Source: Patella vulgata (lineage: Eukaryota > Mollusca > Gastropoda > Patellidae). Taken from it: a stretch of 64,000 nucleotides of DNA. The stretch lies in the NCBI RefSeq assembly GCF_932274485.2, contig NC_065880.2, forward strand, positions 7,665,695 to 7,729,694, read 5' to 3'. The notes below the pieces were generated by a model. That model had not been told where the DNA came from and ran no database searches. It saw nothing but the letters and a program-made list of their open reading frames with translations. Positions 1 through 11,219 of the stretch are shown here, in pieces (the first letter of the stretch is position 1; each line of letters begins with the position of its first letter). A program made the position numbers and the translations under genes.

Positions 1-473
1 TCCGATTTAAAGAAAACATTTGAATATATCACCGTTACCCCTTAATGATGGTTGAATTTGAATTTTGTGAAAATCGGACCAAAACTGACGGACAAAATGG
101 CCGGCCTTCGTACGCAAATAGTGTAAACATCTGGTATATCAAGGTTGTGGACCCTCTAGAGGTCACAATGTCGATCCGATTTTAATGAAACTTGAAATAC
201 ATGTTTATAAACCAAAGATCTTGGTTCCTGATTGTTTGAAAAATCACATTTTTAGCTTGCGGATTCTCTAGAGGTCACAATTTTGTTTCCGATTTTAAAA
301 AACGTTTAAATATATCACCATTCCACCATAATGAAGGTTAAATTAGAATTTTGGGAAAATTGAAATGAAACTACCCAACAAAATGGCCACTCTTTGTACA
401 CTAGTTGTGTAAAAGTATGTAATATGAGGGTATCTTTATATCCCATTGGACTCTGTGCATTCTATACAGAATT
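1..473. repeat. pearl-like repeat units, left-truncated
   Basis: About two units of the same dimeric family that forms the array at 541-2745. Shared landmarks are the TCTAGAGGTCACAATTTT box, ATCCGATTTTAA, the CAAAATGGCC box and TATATCAAGGTTGTGG. They belong to an element that begins before the window. No gene is visible. Confidence 0.7.
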
Positions 474-2745
474 ATTTTTATACGCCCACATTTTCATGTG
501 GACGTATATTGTCGTCGCCCCTGTCCGTCCGTCCACAATTGTTTGTGAACAGTCTACAGGTCACAATTTTTGTCCGATTTCAATGAAACTTGAAATATAG
601 GTTTTTCACCCTAAGATCTCGGTTCCTTTCGATATTGGCTTGTATGGCCCCTGATTGTACGAAAAATCACGTTTTTAGCTTGTGAAGACTGTAGAGGTAC
701 CAATTTTTATCAGATTTGGTTTAAACTTGAAATGTATGCTTATAACCCAAAGATCTTGGTTCCTTTCGATATTTGCGCATATCGGAACGTGACTTCCTGA
801 ATTATGGCTCCTGATTGTACAAAAAATCGCGTTTATAGCTTGTGGACCCTATAGAGGTTAAAATTTTTATCCGATTTAAAAAAACGTATTTTTATATCAC
901 TGTTAAACCCTGAGGACGACTGAGTTCGTATTTCGTGAAAATCGGCCCAATACTGACAGATAAAATGTCCGCCAATCGTTCTCAAATAGCGTAAAAATAT
1001 GGTATATCAAGGTTGTGGACCCTATAGAGGTCATTATTTTTATCCGATTTTGTTGAAACTTTAAATGTAAGTTTATAACCCAAAGATCTTGGTTCCTTTC
1101 GATATTTGCGCATATCGGAACGTAACTTCCTGAATTATGGCCCCTGATTGTACAAAAAATTGCGTTTGTAGCTTGTGGACCCTATAGAGGTTATAATTTT
1201 TATCCGATTTAAAAAAACGTATTTTTATATCCCCATTACACCCTGAGGACGACTAAGTTTGAATTTCATGAAAATCAGCCCAAAACTGACAAATAAAATG
1301 GCCGCCGTTCGTTCTCAAATAGCGTAAAAATATGGTATATCAAGGTTGTGGACCCTTTAGAGGTCACAATTTTTATCCGATTGCGTTGAAACTTGAAATG
1401 TAAGTTTATAACCTGAAGATCTCAGTTCCTTTCCATATTCGCGCATATCAGAATGTAACTTCTAGAATTATGGCCCCTGATTGTATGAAAAATTGCGTTT
1501 TTAGCTTTTGGACCCTATAGAGGTCATAATTTTTATCCGATTTAAAAAAACGTATTATTATATCACCGTTACACCCTGAGGACGACTGAGTTTGAATTTC
1601 GTGAAAATTGGCCCAAAACTGACAGACAAAATGGCCGCTGTTCGTTCTCAAATAGCGTAAAAATATGGTATATCAAGGTTGTGGACCCTATAGAGGTCAC
1701 AATTTTTATCCGATTTTGTTCAAACTTGAAATGTAAGTTTATAACCCATTTATCTCGGTTCCTTTCGATATTCGCACATATCGGACTGTAACTTCATGAA
1801 TTATGGCCCCTGATTGTACGAAAAATCGCGGTTTTAGCTTGTGGACCCTATAGATGTCATAAATTTTATCTGATTTAAAAAAACGTATTATTATATCCCT
1901 GTTAAACCCTAAGGACGGCTGAGTTCAAATTTCGTGAAAATCGGCCCAAAACTGACAGACAAAATGGCCGCTGTTCGTTCTCAAATAGCGTAAAAATATG
2001 GTATATCAAGGTTGTCGACCTTATAGAGGTCACAATTTTTATCTGATTTTGTTGAAACTTGAAATGTAAGTTTATCACCCAAAGATCTCTGTTCCTTTCG
2101 ATTTTTGCGCATATCGGACCGTGACTTCCTGAATTATGGCCCCTGATTGTACGAAAAATCGCGTTTTTAGCTTGTGGACCCTATAGAGATCATAATGTTT
2201 ATCCGATTTAAAAAACGTATTATTATATCACCATTACACCCTAAGGACGGCTGACAGACAAAATGGCCGCCGCTCTCAAATAGCTTTAAAATATGGTATA
2301 TAAGGTTGTGGACCCTATAGAGGTCTCAATTTTTATCCGATTTTGTTGAAACTTGAAATATAAGTTTATAACCCAAAGATCTCGGTTCCTTTTGATATGC
2401 GCATATCAGACTGTAACTTCCTGAATTATGCCCCCTGATTGAACGAAAAATTGCGTTTTTAGTGTCTGGACCATATAGAGATCATAATTTTTATCCGATT
2501 TAAAAAAATTATATCACCGTTACACCCTAAGGGCGACCGAGTTTGAATTTCATGAAAATCGGCCCAAAACTGACAGACAAAATGGCCACCCCTCATTCTC
2601 AAATAGCGTAAAAATATGGTATATCAAGGTTGTGGACCCTATAGATGTCACAATTTTTATCCGATTATGTTGAAACTTGAAATGTAAGTTTATAACCCAA
2701 AGATCGTGGTTCCTTTCGATATTCGCGCATATCGGATATGGAATT
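474..2745 (+). mobile_element. pearl-like element: palindromic head plus 333-bp dimeric array
   Basis: The head at about 478-508 is a palindrome (TACGCCCACA, then TGTGGACGTA), followed by a CCGT-rich tract at 519-535. From about 541 a tandem array follows. The box GTGGACCCTATAGAGG recurs near 843, 1016, 1175, 1350, 1509, 1682, 1841, 2175, 2309 and 2633, with spacing alternating near 159 and 173. The true unit is therefore a dimer of about 333 bp made of two related half-units. A palindromic head, tetranucleotide microsatellite and tandem core repeats match the organisation of 'pearl' non-autonomous elements of molluscs. No long coding frame exists. Confidence 0.6.
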
Positions 2746-2907
2746 ATTTCATGACAAAATTATATTTTTGTTGTGGAAACACTGTGGTTAAGACAGTACA
2801 ATTATCCTAGAGAACAGGCAAGTAAACATGTGTTAGCAGAACAGAGTTGATATTGGAGAAAAGTAAAAGACAAAGGGAGATGTGGACATTGGATAATTAC
2901 AGTTTTT

Positions 2908-3892
2908 ATACGACCACATTTCAATGAGGTCGTATATTGTCGTCGCCCCCTGTCTGTCCATCCGTCGGTGAAATGAAATGAAATGGGGTTTAACATCCTA
3001 CTGTTCTGCACCTAAACTGGGCTAATGAAGACGGGCATACGCCATACAGTGTGCTATGAGGGAAATTTTGCCCGGGCAGTGGCACTATGGCCTACACTTT
3101 ACTTATATGGAATTCCAACTGCCAAGGGATCTTTTACGTGCACGCCAATGTGTACACAGGACCTCAGTTTTCCATCCTATCCGAACGACTAGACAGCTTT
3201 CCGTGTCAGGTCCTCCGTCCTGCATCACTGACAAGGGGAAACCACGCCGGAAAATCCGTCCGTCGGTGCTAATGTTAATATCCGATTGACTTCAAATTTA
3301 TATGCAGTGTTTAAGGTCATGAATCGATGAAGCCTATTCATTTTCACCAATGTCCGATAATTACTGCTAGAGTTATGGCCCTTGATCTCTTTGAAAAATC
3401 TTGTGGATGCTCTAGAGGCTAAAGTTAATATCCGATTGACTTTAAATTTATGTACAGTGTTTAAGATCATCAAACGAAGAAACCTATTCATTTTGAACGA
3501 TTTCCGATAATTACTGCCAGAGTTATGGCCCTTGATCACTTTGAAAAATCTTGTTGATGCTTTTTAGTTTTCATCTGATTGATTTTATATTTTTACACCA
3601 TGTTTTTGGCCAATATATAATCGTTTCGATTGACTTTAGATTGATACAGAGACGAACATGTATATTGAATTTCAATGATTTTTGGTAACTTGAACAGCTG
3701 AGTCCATGGTATTAAATGTTTTGTATTCTAGCATGGGCCAAACAAATTTCAATGATTTTTTTGATATTTACTTAATGCGTTGTTACTGTTAATCAGATTT
3801 TAGTGTATTATAAATGTTTTATTTCCAACAAAAGTAAAAATATGCGACAACTCATATTGACTGCCCGGACGATTTAGCTGCTGTGGGTGTAT
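2908..3892 (+). mobile_element. pearl-like element with terminal inverted repeats
   Basis: The left end ATACGACCACA (2908-2918) is inverted at the right end as TGTGGGTGTAT (3882-3892). Inside are two and a half units of the 150-bp family (GTGGATGCTCTAGAGG near 3402) and a nested SINE at 2971-3258. The right-hand tail (about 3770-3892) is nearly identical to that of the element ending at 7115, so the two are copies of one family. Confidence 0.6.
2971..3258 (-). mobile_element. SINE family 2 copy, nested, with 10-bp target duplication
   Basis: It starts, as displayed, with the reversed tail (GAAATG)n GGGGTTTAAC. The 10-bp direct repeat TCCGTCGGTG stands on both sides (2961-2970 and 3259-3268), proving insertion into the pearl-like element. 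The tRNA-like head seen in fuller copies (13690-14003, 32833-33106) is missing, so this copy is 5'-truncated, as expected for target-primed reverse transcription. Confidence 0.75.
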
Positions 3893-4589
3893 GTTTTGTT
3901 GCCTATCTTTAATTATATTGGACAGGATATTTACTTCAGATATAGTAAACGCATGACTATAATATTAAATTCCGTTTCCGATATGTCTGTTGCTAGTTTG
4001 GTGTTTTACGTTTTGCTGTCTCACCTTTCAATATTTCTATGCTAAAGAAACAGTTTCAGACGAGATAATTACCTCAGAATTTGATTATCTCCCTTTAAGT
4101 ATAATAGTATATAGTTAGCCTCAATTTAATACTATTTTTGAAAGAGATTTTCAGTGTTACAAGCCCTTCTGTTGGAATAGGAGTACCTAGTGATTTTTTG
4201 TTCGCTTTTCATCAACATGTTCCCCGGTTGTACGTGACAAGGTGTTACCCGCACACTGTTAGTCTTAATAAATTAATCGACACTAAAACAACAGGAACTT
4301 ATAAAGGTTTTAATAAAAATTAGAAACATATAGAATACATATAATTTTCGGTTGGGGATAGCAAGGTCAAATTCGGGTATCCGGAATTACGTGGCTTCGG
4401 GACGATTTGTGGTCGTCTCTAACTATGTAATATTAATAATTACTTACAAAACACTTCTAAAAACACTTTCTACTACCAGACATAAAGACTAAATATAAAT
4501 AAAACACTGTGTTCAAACACTGTCAAAACTCTTCCTTGAGCCAGGATAATAATATCCAGTTTTCAAGGCGAAAAGGCTTATGCATGGAG
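3893..4589. other. no gene recognised
   Basis: AT-rich unique-looking sequence. A short piece near 4218-4250 resembles part of SINE family 1 (the CCCCGGTTGTACGTG box). Nothing else is recognisable. Confidence 0.4.
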
Positions 4590-5031
4590 TTCGTTCGTTC
4601 GTTCGTTCGTTTCTGGGGTTTTACGTCCACTTCCACCTAAGGTGATATCGTAGACAAAATGCATGGAGGCAATGAGACTCAACTTATTCATCCACTTAGT
4701 AATAAAAGGTGGGGTGAAATCCTAAACTAACAGACACAAAATAAATAAAAGAACCCATGCCTCAACTAAACCAACATGACACATGGCTTACAACATGCAT
4801 AAATAATAATTTGAAAGGATAAAATATACTAAATAAGTCTTAAATTAAACATGCCTACTAATTAATAAATTCTTGATAAACAAGAAGCTAATATTATCGC
4901 CCTTGGACAAGTCTGCATGGAATCTAAAATCCAGACACGGGTACTATCCAAAAAATATGCAGAACTTTTGACACAAAGTAGGCACCACAAAACTAAGGAT
5001 AGGCACGGATAGCTAGATAATTTATCTACCA
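4590..5031 (-). mobile_element. 3' end of an unclassified retroposon with (GAAC)n tail
   Basis: On the minus strand the sequence ends with GTGGACGTAAAACCCCAG followed by about five GAAC repeats (plus-strand GTTC run at 4588-4611). This end motif is almost the same as that of the two SINE families and of the LINE at 34568. The AT-rich body up to about 5031 looks like a LINE 3' untranslated region. No coding part was found. Confidence 0.4.
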
Positions 5032-5104
5032 GATACATATGTTAGTCCCGAAATGACCTGGTTTGTGTCGAGTGGACGTTAAACCCCATCTCTCTCTCTC
5101 TCCC
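5032..5104 (+). mobile_element. SINE family 1, 3' fragment
   Basis: Contains TTAGTCCCGAAATGACCT, the GTCGAGTGGACGTTAAACC end motif and the (TC)n tail of SINE family 1. The tRNA-derived head is absent. Confidence 0.7.
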
Positions 5105-5259
5105 ATTAACATGTGGCGACAATGAAAGGCAATATGAATCATTTTGCTGCTAGGACTGCTTCCATGATGGCTGATACTGATTGTTCATTTTATTCATTAT
5201 AACAATGATTTTTCTTAGTTTTAACTTCTAATTTCATTGTCTTATATATAATTTTAGGA

Positions 5260-5591
5260 ACCAAAAGAAAGTGAACCCAAGAAATTAGGATGTTGGCAAA
5301 AGAGTGTTGGTGTGATGGGAATTAGCCAATCGAAAAAAGGTCTAGCTAAATTAATTCTGAAAAAGAAACTAAAAGTAGTATCAACACAAACATCTGTTAA
5401 ATCTGAATGTTTCTCTTACTACAGCATCCAACCAATCAGAATCTGTGATACAAAATACAGCGTTTAAATCAAAACCTTTAAGTGACAATACTGTTTCTGT
5501 AAAACCTGTTAGCCAATCAGGTTCAAAAGCCGTTATTTCAGGAGTGAGCATGCTTGGATATTATTCCGATAGTTCAGGAGATAATGACTGA
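5260..5591 (+). pseudogene. possible terminal exon or processed fragment of an unidentified protein
   Basis: A polypyrimidine acceptor (AATTTTAG, ending 5259) opens a frame beginning EPKESEPKKLGCWQKS and rich in Lys (GLAKLILKKKLK). Near 5410 the sensible reading shifts by one base, to a Ser/Gln/Asn-rich tail that ends with LGYYSDSSGDND and TGA at 5589-5591. Codon usage and composition on both sides of the shift look coding. The acidic 'YSDS' terminus recalls splicing factors such as YJU2B/CCDC130, but this is weak. No upstream exons were found between 3893 and 5259. It may be the last exon of a gene that starts before the window, with a frame change, or a pseudogene. A pyrimidine-rich CTCTTACTACAG inside could also be a second acceptor. 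Confidence 0.35.
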
Positions 5592-5970
5592 CAGTTTTAA
5601 TTCTATATATTTTAATCAGGGATATGGTTGCATGACCCATGATTTTGCATGAGGAACAAAATCCCGTCTGTACCCCACAAAACAAACTTTATGTGTGTTT
5701 GCGGGGATGGCAATCCCTCCCAGTGCCAGTGGGTAATATTGGGCTGTGTGAAACATGCTAGAGTTGATTTGTAGCATATCTTACCCACATTGTGGAAAGT
5801 ATACATGCCAAATCTTACTAGAAAAAATACTGAATTACCAAAAAAACATCCATGGGACAAGCATGGGGCCAAAATGTCAAAGTATCATTAGCTGACAACC
5901 AGACCCATTGTCTGCAAGCTTATTGTCTGCTAGCTCATTGTCTGCCAGCTCTGTTTAGGGATCGATTTTT
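5592..5970. other. spacer with a small triplication
   Basis: No gene is seen. At about 5906-5952 the motif TTGTCTGCNAGCT occurs three times in a row, directly before the TIR of the next element. Confidence 0.5.
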
Positions 5971-7115
5971 ATACGCCCACATTGAAATGTGGTCGTATAT
6001 TGTCGTCGCCCCTGTCCGTCCGTCCATCCGTCCATCCGTCCGTCGGTCCGGCGTCCACAATTGCTTGTGGACGCTCTAGAGGCTACAGTTAATATCCGAT
6101 TGACTTTAAATTTATATACAGTGTTTAAGGCCATGAGACGAAGAAGCCTATTGATTTTCAGCGATTTCCGATAATTACTGCCAGAGTTATGGCCCTTGAT
6201 CACTTCAAAAAATCTTGTGGATGCTCTAGAGGCCAAAGTTAATATCCGATTGACTTTAAATTTATACACAGTGTTTAAGGTCATGAGACGAAGAAGCCTT
6301 TTGATTTTCAGCGATTTCCGATAATTACTGCCAGAGTTATGGCCCTTGATCACTTCAAAAAATCTTGTGGACGCTCTAGAGGCCAAAGTTAATATCCGAT
6401 TGACTTTAAATTTATACACAGTGTTTAAGGTCATGAGATGAAGAAGCCTATTGATTTTCGGCGATTTCCGATAATTACTGCCATAGTTATGGCCCTTGAT
6501 CACTTCAAAAAATCTTGTGGACGCTCTAGAGGCCAGAGTTAATATCCGATTGACTTTAAATTTATACACAGTGTTTAAGGTCATGAGACGAAGAAGCCTA
6601 TTGATTTTCAATGATTTCCGATAATTACTGCCAGAGTTATGGCCCTTGATCACTTCAAAAAATCTTGTGGATGCTCTAAAGGCTAAAGTTAATATCTGAT
6701 TGACTTTAAATTTATACACAGTGTTTGAGGTCACTAGGCGAATAATCCTATTGATTTTCAAAGATTTCTGATAATTACTGCCAAAGTTATGGCCCTTGAT
6801 CACTTTGAAAAATCTTGTGGACGCTCTACAGGCCAAAGTTAATATCCGATTGACTTCAGATTGATACACAGAGTTTAAGATCTTGAGACGAACAAGTATA
6901 TTGATTTTCAATGAATTTTTATGACTTGGAACAGCTAAATACATGATACAGTATTAAAAGTTTTGTATACAAAAACCAAACAAATTCTAATGGTTTTCTG
7001 AGTTGTTGCTCTTAATCAGATTTTAGTGTATTATAAATGTTTCATTACCGAAAAAAGTAAAAATATGCGACAACTCTTGTTGACTGCCCGGACGATTTAG
7101 CTGCTGTGGGCGTAT
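5971..7115 (+). mobile_element. pearl-like element, apparently complete
   Basis: The TIRs are ATACGCCCACA (5971-5981) and TGTGGGCGTAT (7105-7115). After the palindromic head (to about 6000) come a CCGT/CCAT microsatellite (6011-6051) and a tandem array with an exact 150-bp period: the box AATCTTGTGG starts at 6211, 6361, 6511, 6661 and 6811. The 3' domain (about 6945-7115) matches 3720-3892. Because 150 is a multiple of three, the minus strand stays open for 329 codons, but this frame is a by-product of the repeats. Confidence 0.65.
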
Positions 7116-7439
7116 GTTTCGTTGCCTGGCAACCTATCTTTATTTCTTGATCGAATGGTTTTGCGGTTTTGGGAAAATTGAGGCGTGTAAACGTATAACC
7201 CACAAGAAGTTGGCTGAAAATAATTCAAGAATTTACGGTAAATGGACAAAAAGTAATGACAGATACATGCTGAAAAAGAACAACGCTAATGCTGCAATAT
7301 AGGTCCACATTCCTGCTTTGATTGATTGATATGGTACTTTTTATACTCAAGAGAATGAAATATGAAATGGCTCAAACACTGTAATATGACAAGAGGCATT
7401 GAAGGCTGGGCGTTGGGTTTGTTTTGTCAAAATCTACAG
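7116..7439. other. no gene recognised
   Basis: A short open frame (7114-7302) has no recognisable similarity. The beginning (GTTGCCTGGCAACC) matches sequence that also follows the pearl-like end near 45850 and 52470, so the outer boundary of that family may lie slightly further right. Confidence 0.35.
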
Positions 7440-8330
7440 ACTAATTATTAACAAAGTGGGTGTGACACCGCCCCAGGGGGGCGCCGTCGGGCATGCACCA
7501 AAATAAAAAGTTGCTGTCTTTATGACATAAGGAATAAATATACCAAGTTCCAAGATGATCCATTCAGAATTGCAGCCTGTAGACGATATACACAAAAAAT
7601 TGGTAAAAAATTTGCGTGGCTCTGTCCCTGGGGTATGGACATGGACCAATATAAATAGATACAACAGTATGATTAATGATGCCGAATTGGATCTTAATCT
7701 GTTAATAATTGCAAAATGTAGAATATTTACAGACAAAATATTAACAAAAAGTGGGTGTGACACCGCCCAACGCGGGGGGGGGGGGGGGGGGGATAATGCA
7801 CCAAATTCAACGGTTGCCGTCTAAACTTCCAAAGTTCCAAAATAATCGAATCAGAATTATATTAGGCGTGGCTCTGCCCCTGGGGGCAAGGACATGCACC
7901 AAAATCAATACATATGCCAAGTTCGAATAAGAGGCATTAAGAAATATGGCCTGTAGGCTAAACGTAGACACGAAAAAAAAAATGGGTGTGGCTCTGCCCT
8001 TGGGGATCATAGGCATTCACCAAAAAAACAATAGGGGGCATCCTTAGGGCATAAGGTAATAGGTAAGCAAGGTTTCAAGAGATCTGTTAAGAATTGCCGC
8101 CTGTAGGTGACACACAGACACAAACAAAATTTGGGCTTGGCTCTGTCCCGATGGGTCGGGCATGCATCACAAATAAAAGAGGTCATCCCTAGGGTGAAAA
8201 GAATAAGTATGAAAGGGTTTTAACACGATCCATTAAAAATTGCGACCTGTAAGCGGCACACAGACAAACAAAATGAAAATAGACGTGGCTCTACCCCTGG
8301 GGATCGGGACATGCACCAAAATCAATAGTT
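7440..8330. repeat. tandem repeat, about seven units of 115-157 bp
   Basis: A box resembling GTGTGGCTCTGCCCCTGGGG recurs near 7455, 7612, 7750, 7864, 7983, 8136 and 8283, each followed by a CATGCACCAAAAT box, a TAAGGNATAA box and a GCCTGTAGGC box. Units differ by indels and by homopolymer growth (G18 near 7775). No coding potential is evident. Confidence 0.65.
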
Positions 8331-9214
8331 ACTTAGGCTCCTTTTATCCATATCTTACACAGCGCTTCTTGAATGTGTCAATGAGGTGAGATTCATAGTA
8401 GATTGTGATTACGAATTTAGTGGTTTTGGGCAGTAGAGTTGTTGAAAATAACCTGTGGCAAATAACATTGGTACTCGAATCGGGATCGTTTTACAATAAT
8501 AATATTGCTTTATTCAGTAATACGATAATGCGAATCACAGATACAAAATATTTCAATATGCATATCCTAAACTATTTACATGGGAGAGTGGACTCAACAT
8601 TATGGTCCTATAACAAATCGGCATAACATTGAATACATGTATTCCATTGTCAATATGCAGATATGAAATTACAATTCTTAAAAGTGTGGAATAGTGGCGC
8701 ACGCATCTGGAGAATCAGGCCACCACTGTAATCGATAAATCTATATTTGGACTCACTTATCGGCATCCAATCTTCTATATAACAGCTTCAATGAATTTGT
8801 ACCTGTCAAATCCCATCCACGCTTACTTCATGGTCATGGGTTTCTGTCGCTGGATTAGGCACACCGTTTGATCACAGTGGAGTTATCTCCCTTTACAAAT
8901 TCATTCAAGGAGCATGTTTACATTTCAGTTGTAACTTGAGTTACATACCAAAAACCTAATCGCCCATGTCAGTTTTCATTTTTATACTGCTGTAAAAAAA
9001 TAGAAATATATCGGGGAATTTACAACGAAACGGAGAATTGCTCTGTACTGATAATATGAGAAGGCATCTATTTTAAATATCATTTAAAGACGTGTCTTCT
9101 ATTCACTTAATTCATTAAGCATTCGCGTATCGGTGTTAATAAATCAACGTTGATGAAATAATAATTAATATTTACAGTTTTTCGACCAGTAATAAAATTG
9201 AAGACAATTTAATT
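8331..9214. other. no gene recognised
   Basis: AT-rich sequence without long coding frames. No repeat family seen elsewhere in the window was recognised. Confidence 0.4.
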
Positions 9215-10468
9215 TCTGAGTTTTTTCCTAATTTATTATTATTATTTATTATTATTATTAATGTATTTATATAGCGCTGCTTTCACTAAAAGTGTTCAGT
9301 AGCGCTTTACAATAATTGCAACAAGTCGAATAAAATATAAAATGATAATATGAGACGTAAAGTGAAATATAAAATGACTGCCAAATAAAATATAAAGTTA
9401 CAAACAAATAAAATGACAATTTAAATAAAATAATAAAAAAAAATGAACATGTAAATATATCACAGACTAATTAGTTAATTAAAAGCTCTTGTAAAAAGAT
9501 GGGTCTTAAGCAGACGTTTAATAAGGGGTAGGGACTGACAACTGCGCATAGTGTGTGAGAGTTTATTCCAGAGTTTGGGAGAGGCGACTGAAAAGGCTTT
9601 CTCACCGTGAGACTCCAAATTAGCTTTTTTCTCAACAAGTAGATATTCATCAGAAGCAGAACGTAAACAACGACTAGGTTTATAAAATTGTAAAATATCT
9701 GACAAATAGGAAGGGCCAATATTATTTAAACATTTAAAAGTTAAAAGTAAAATCTTATTTTCTATTCTATATACAACCGGTAACCAATGTAATTTGCAGA
9801 GGACAGGTGTAATGTGGTCACGATAGGAAATGCCTGATATTAGTCTAGCAGCAGAGTTTTGAAATTTTTGAAGCTTATCAAGATGTTTAGCAGGAGTACC
9901 ATAGAGTAACGAGTTAAAACAATTAATATGAGATGTAACAAGAGAATAATTAAGGTTTTGGTAGCATCAGGAGACATATATTTCTTAATTTTACATATAT
10001 TACGTAGATTAAAATAACCAGTTTTACAGATATTATTAATTTGAGATTCCATAGATAATTGGGGGGGGGGGGTGGATGGCTGAATGGCTAGCGTGCGCGC
10101 GCTGTATCATAAAGTCTGTCATTGAGTCGACTGACGTGGTTTCGATTCCCCGGTTGTACGTGGCAAGGAATAGGGTCGCCTGTCCAACCTCGTGGGTTTT
10201 CTCCGGGTCCTCCGGTTTCCTCCCACTGCTGAAGACCCCTACGCGCAAGCGAATTATGTAAATAAAACTAAACCATATTATAGTCCCGAAATGACCTAGT
10301 TTGTGTCGAGTGGACGTTAAACCCCATTTCTCTCTCTCTCTCTCCATAGATAATTGACAATCAAAAATAACACCAATATTTCTATCAGATTTAGATGGAT
10401 TAATGTTAGAATTACCAACTTGAACATTTATGTTAACATTTAAATACATGTCTGAAATGTTGCATACT
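9215..10468 (-). mobile_element. CR1/L2-like LINE, 3' part, interrupted by a SINE
   Basis: Minus-strand translation upstream of the 3' end gives the typical C-terminal region of a non-LTR reverse transcriptase. NIGVIFDCQLSMESQINNIC lies near 10350 and 10050, LQKFQNSAARLISG near 9870, HWLPVVYRIENKILLLTFKC near 9770, and LRSASDEYLLVEKKANLESH and FSVASPKLWNKL at 9475-9705. The 3' UTR (9240-9330) has the AGCGCT...AGCGCT stem and an (ATT)n tail common in L2-type LINEs. The frame is no longer continuous. A SINE sits inside with a target duplication (10062-10342). The 5' end is lost at the second SINE (10469). Confidence 0.8.
10062..10342 (+). mobile_element. SINE family 1, full-length copy with 14-bp target duplication
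   Basis: A tRNA-derived head carries an A box (TGGCTGAATGGCTAGCG, from 10077) and a B box (GGTTTCGATTCC, 10138-10149), as for RNA polymerase III transcription. It is followed by a TCCGGTTTCCTCCCACTGCT body, a GTCGAGTGGACGTTAAACC end motif and a (TC)n tail. The LINE sequence TCCATAGATAATTG is duplicated on both sides (10048-10061 and 10343-10356), so both ends are exact. The head resembles Ser/Leu-type tRNAs only loosely. Confidence 0.85.
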
Positions 10469-10597
10469 GCGTTTCTCCGGGTCCTCTGGTTTCCTCCCAC
10501 TGCTAAAGATCCCTATGCGCAAGCGAATTATTGAAATAAAAGTAAACAATATGTTAGTCCCGAAATGACCTAGTTTGTGTCGAGTGGACGTTAAAAC

Positions 10598-10630
<33 letters not shown>
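10469..10630 (+). mobile_element. SINE family 1, 3' half
   Basis: It begins at TTTCTCCGGGTCC in the middle of the SINE body and runs through the GGACGTTAAAACCC end motif into a (TC)n tail of about 34 bases. It replaces the upstream end of the LINE. A possible 5-6 bp target duplication (CTGCGT) is visible at both sides. Confidence 0.7.
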
Positions 10631-10631
<1 letters not shown>

Positions 10632-10654
10632 GTAGTCAACTAAAGAAAAGAAAC

Positions 10655-10881
10655 AGAACATTGCCGATCAGTGGCGATGGCCAAACTCTTTTAGGTGTCG
10701 CGGGTGTACACATTGACTTGCACGTAAAATATCCCCTGGCAAGTTGAAATTCGATATAAGATTAGGCCGTAGCGCTGCTGTTCGGGCACAATTTTCCTCA
10801 TAGAACACTTTATATTGGATGCCCGTCTTCTATCCCAGTCGGAGCAGAACAGTGGGACGTTAAACCCCATTTCATTTCATT
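10655..10881 (+). mobile_element. SINE family 2 copy
   Basis: Contains the family's internal boxes in forward orientation (TTGCACGTAAAATATCCC, TTCGATATAAGA, GATGCCCGTCTTC) and ends GGGACGTTAAACCCC plus (ATTTC)n. The tRNA-like head is not recognisable here. Confidence 0.65.
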
Positions 10882-10987
10882 CTGGGTGGGAGAATTGAAA
10901 CGTCAGTGCATTTGCTTCTCATTTTTATATAAAATAAGATGGCTACGCAATGCGTACAAATATGCTCACATCTAACAAGGAAACTGT

Positions 10988-11106
10988 GACTTCAAAAAAT
11001 CTATTCTCGTGTTCACAAGTTTGGTGAACTTATAGACAGGAATATTATATTAAAAATCTATTCTCGTGTTCACAGGTTAGGTGAACTTATAGACAGGAAT
11101 ATTATA
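10988..11106. repeat. two-copy tandem repeat, about 58 bp
   Basis: AAAATCTATTCTCGTGTTCA through GACAGGAATATTATA appears twice in succession with two or three differences. Confidence 0.7.
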
Positions 11107-11219
11107 GACTAGAATTGTACAAATCAAGAAGGCTCACCCTCTCATGAAACCAATGCTTCACATACTACCTCACATCCTGTCTTGCAAAATACGCCCATAT
11201 TTTGCAACAAATCGACTGA

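Noticed and set aside
1-2745. CRISPR-like regular repeats
   Set aside because: Units are 150-333 bp, contiguous and lack short repeats with unique spacers; eukaryotic tandem repeats explain them.
5955-6944. 329-codon open frame on the minus strand
   Set aside because: It is the antisense of a 150-bp tandem array; because 150 is divisible by three the frame stays open without selection.
10077-10149. Functional tRNA gene
   Set aside because: A and B boxes are present but the cloverleaf is incomplete, and the sequence is the head of a SINE with target duplications.
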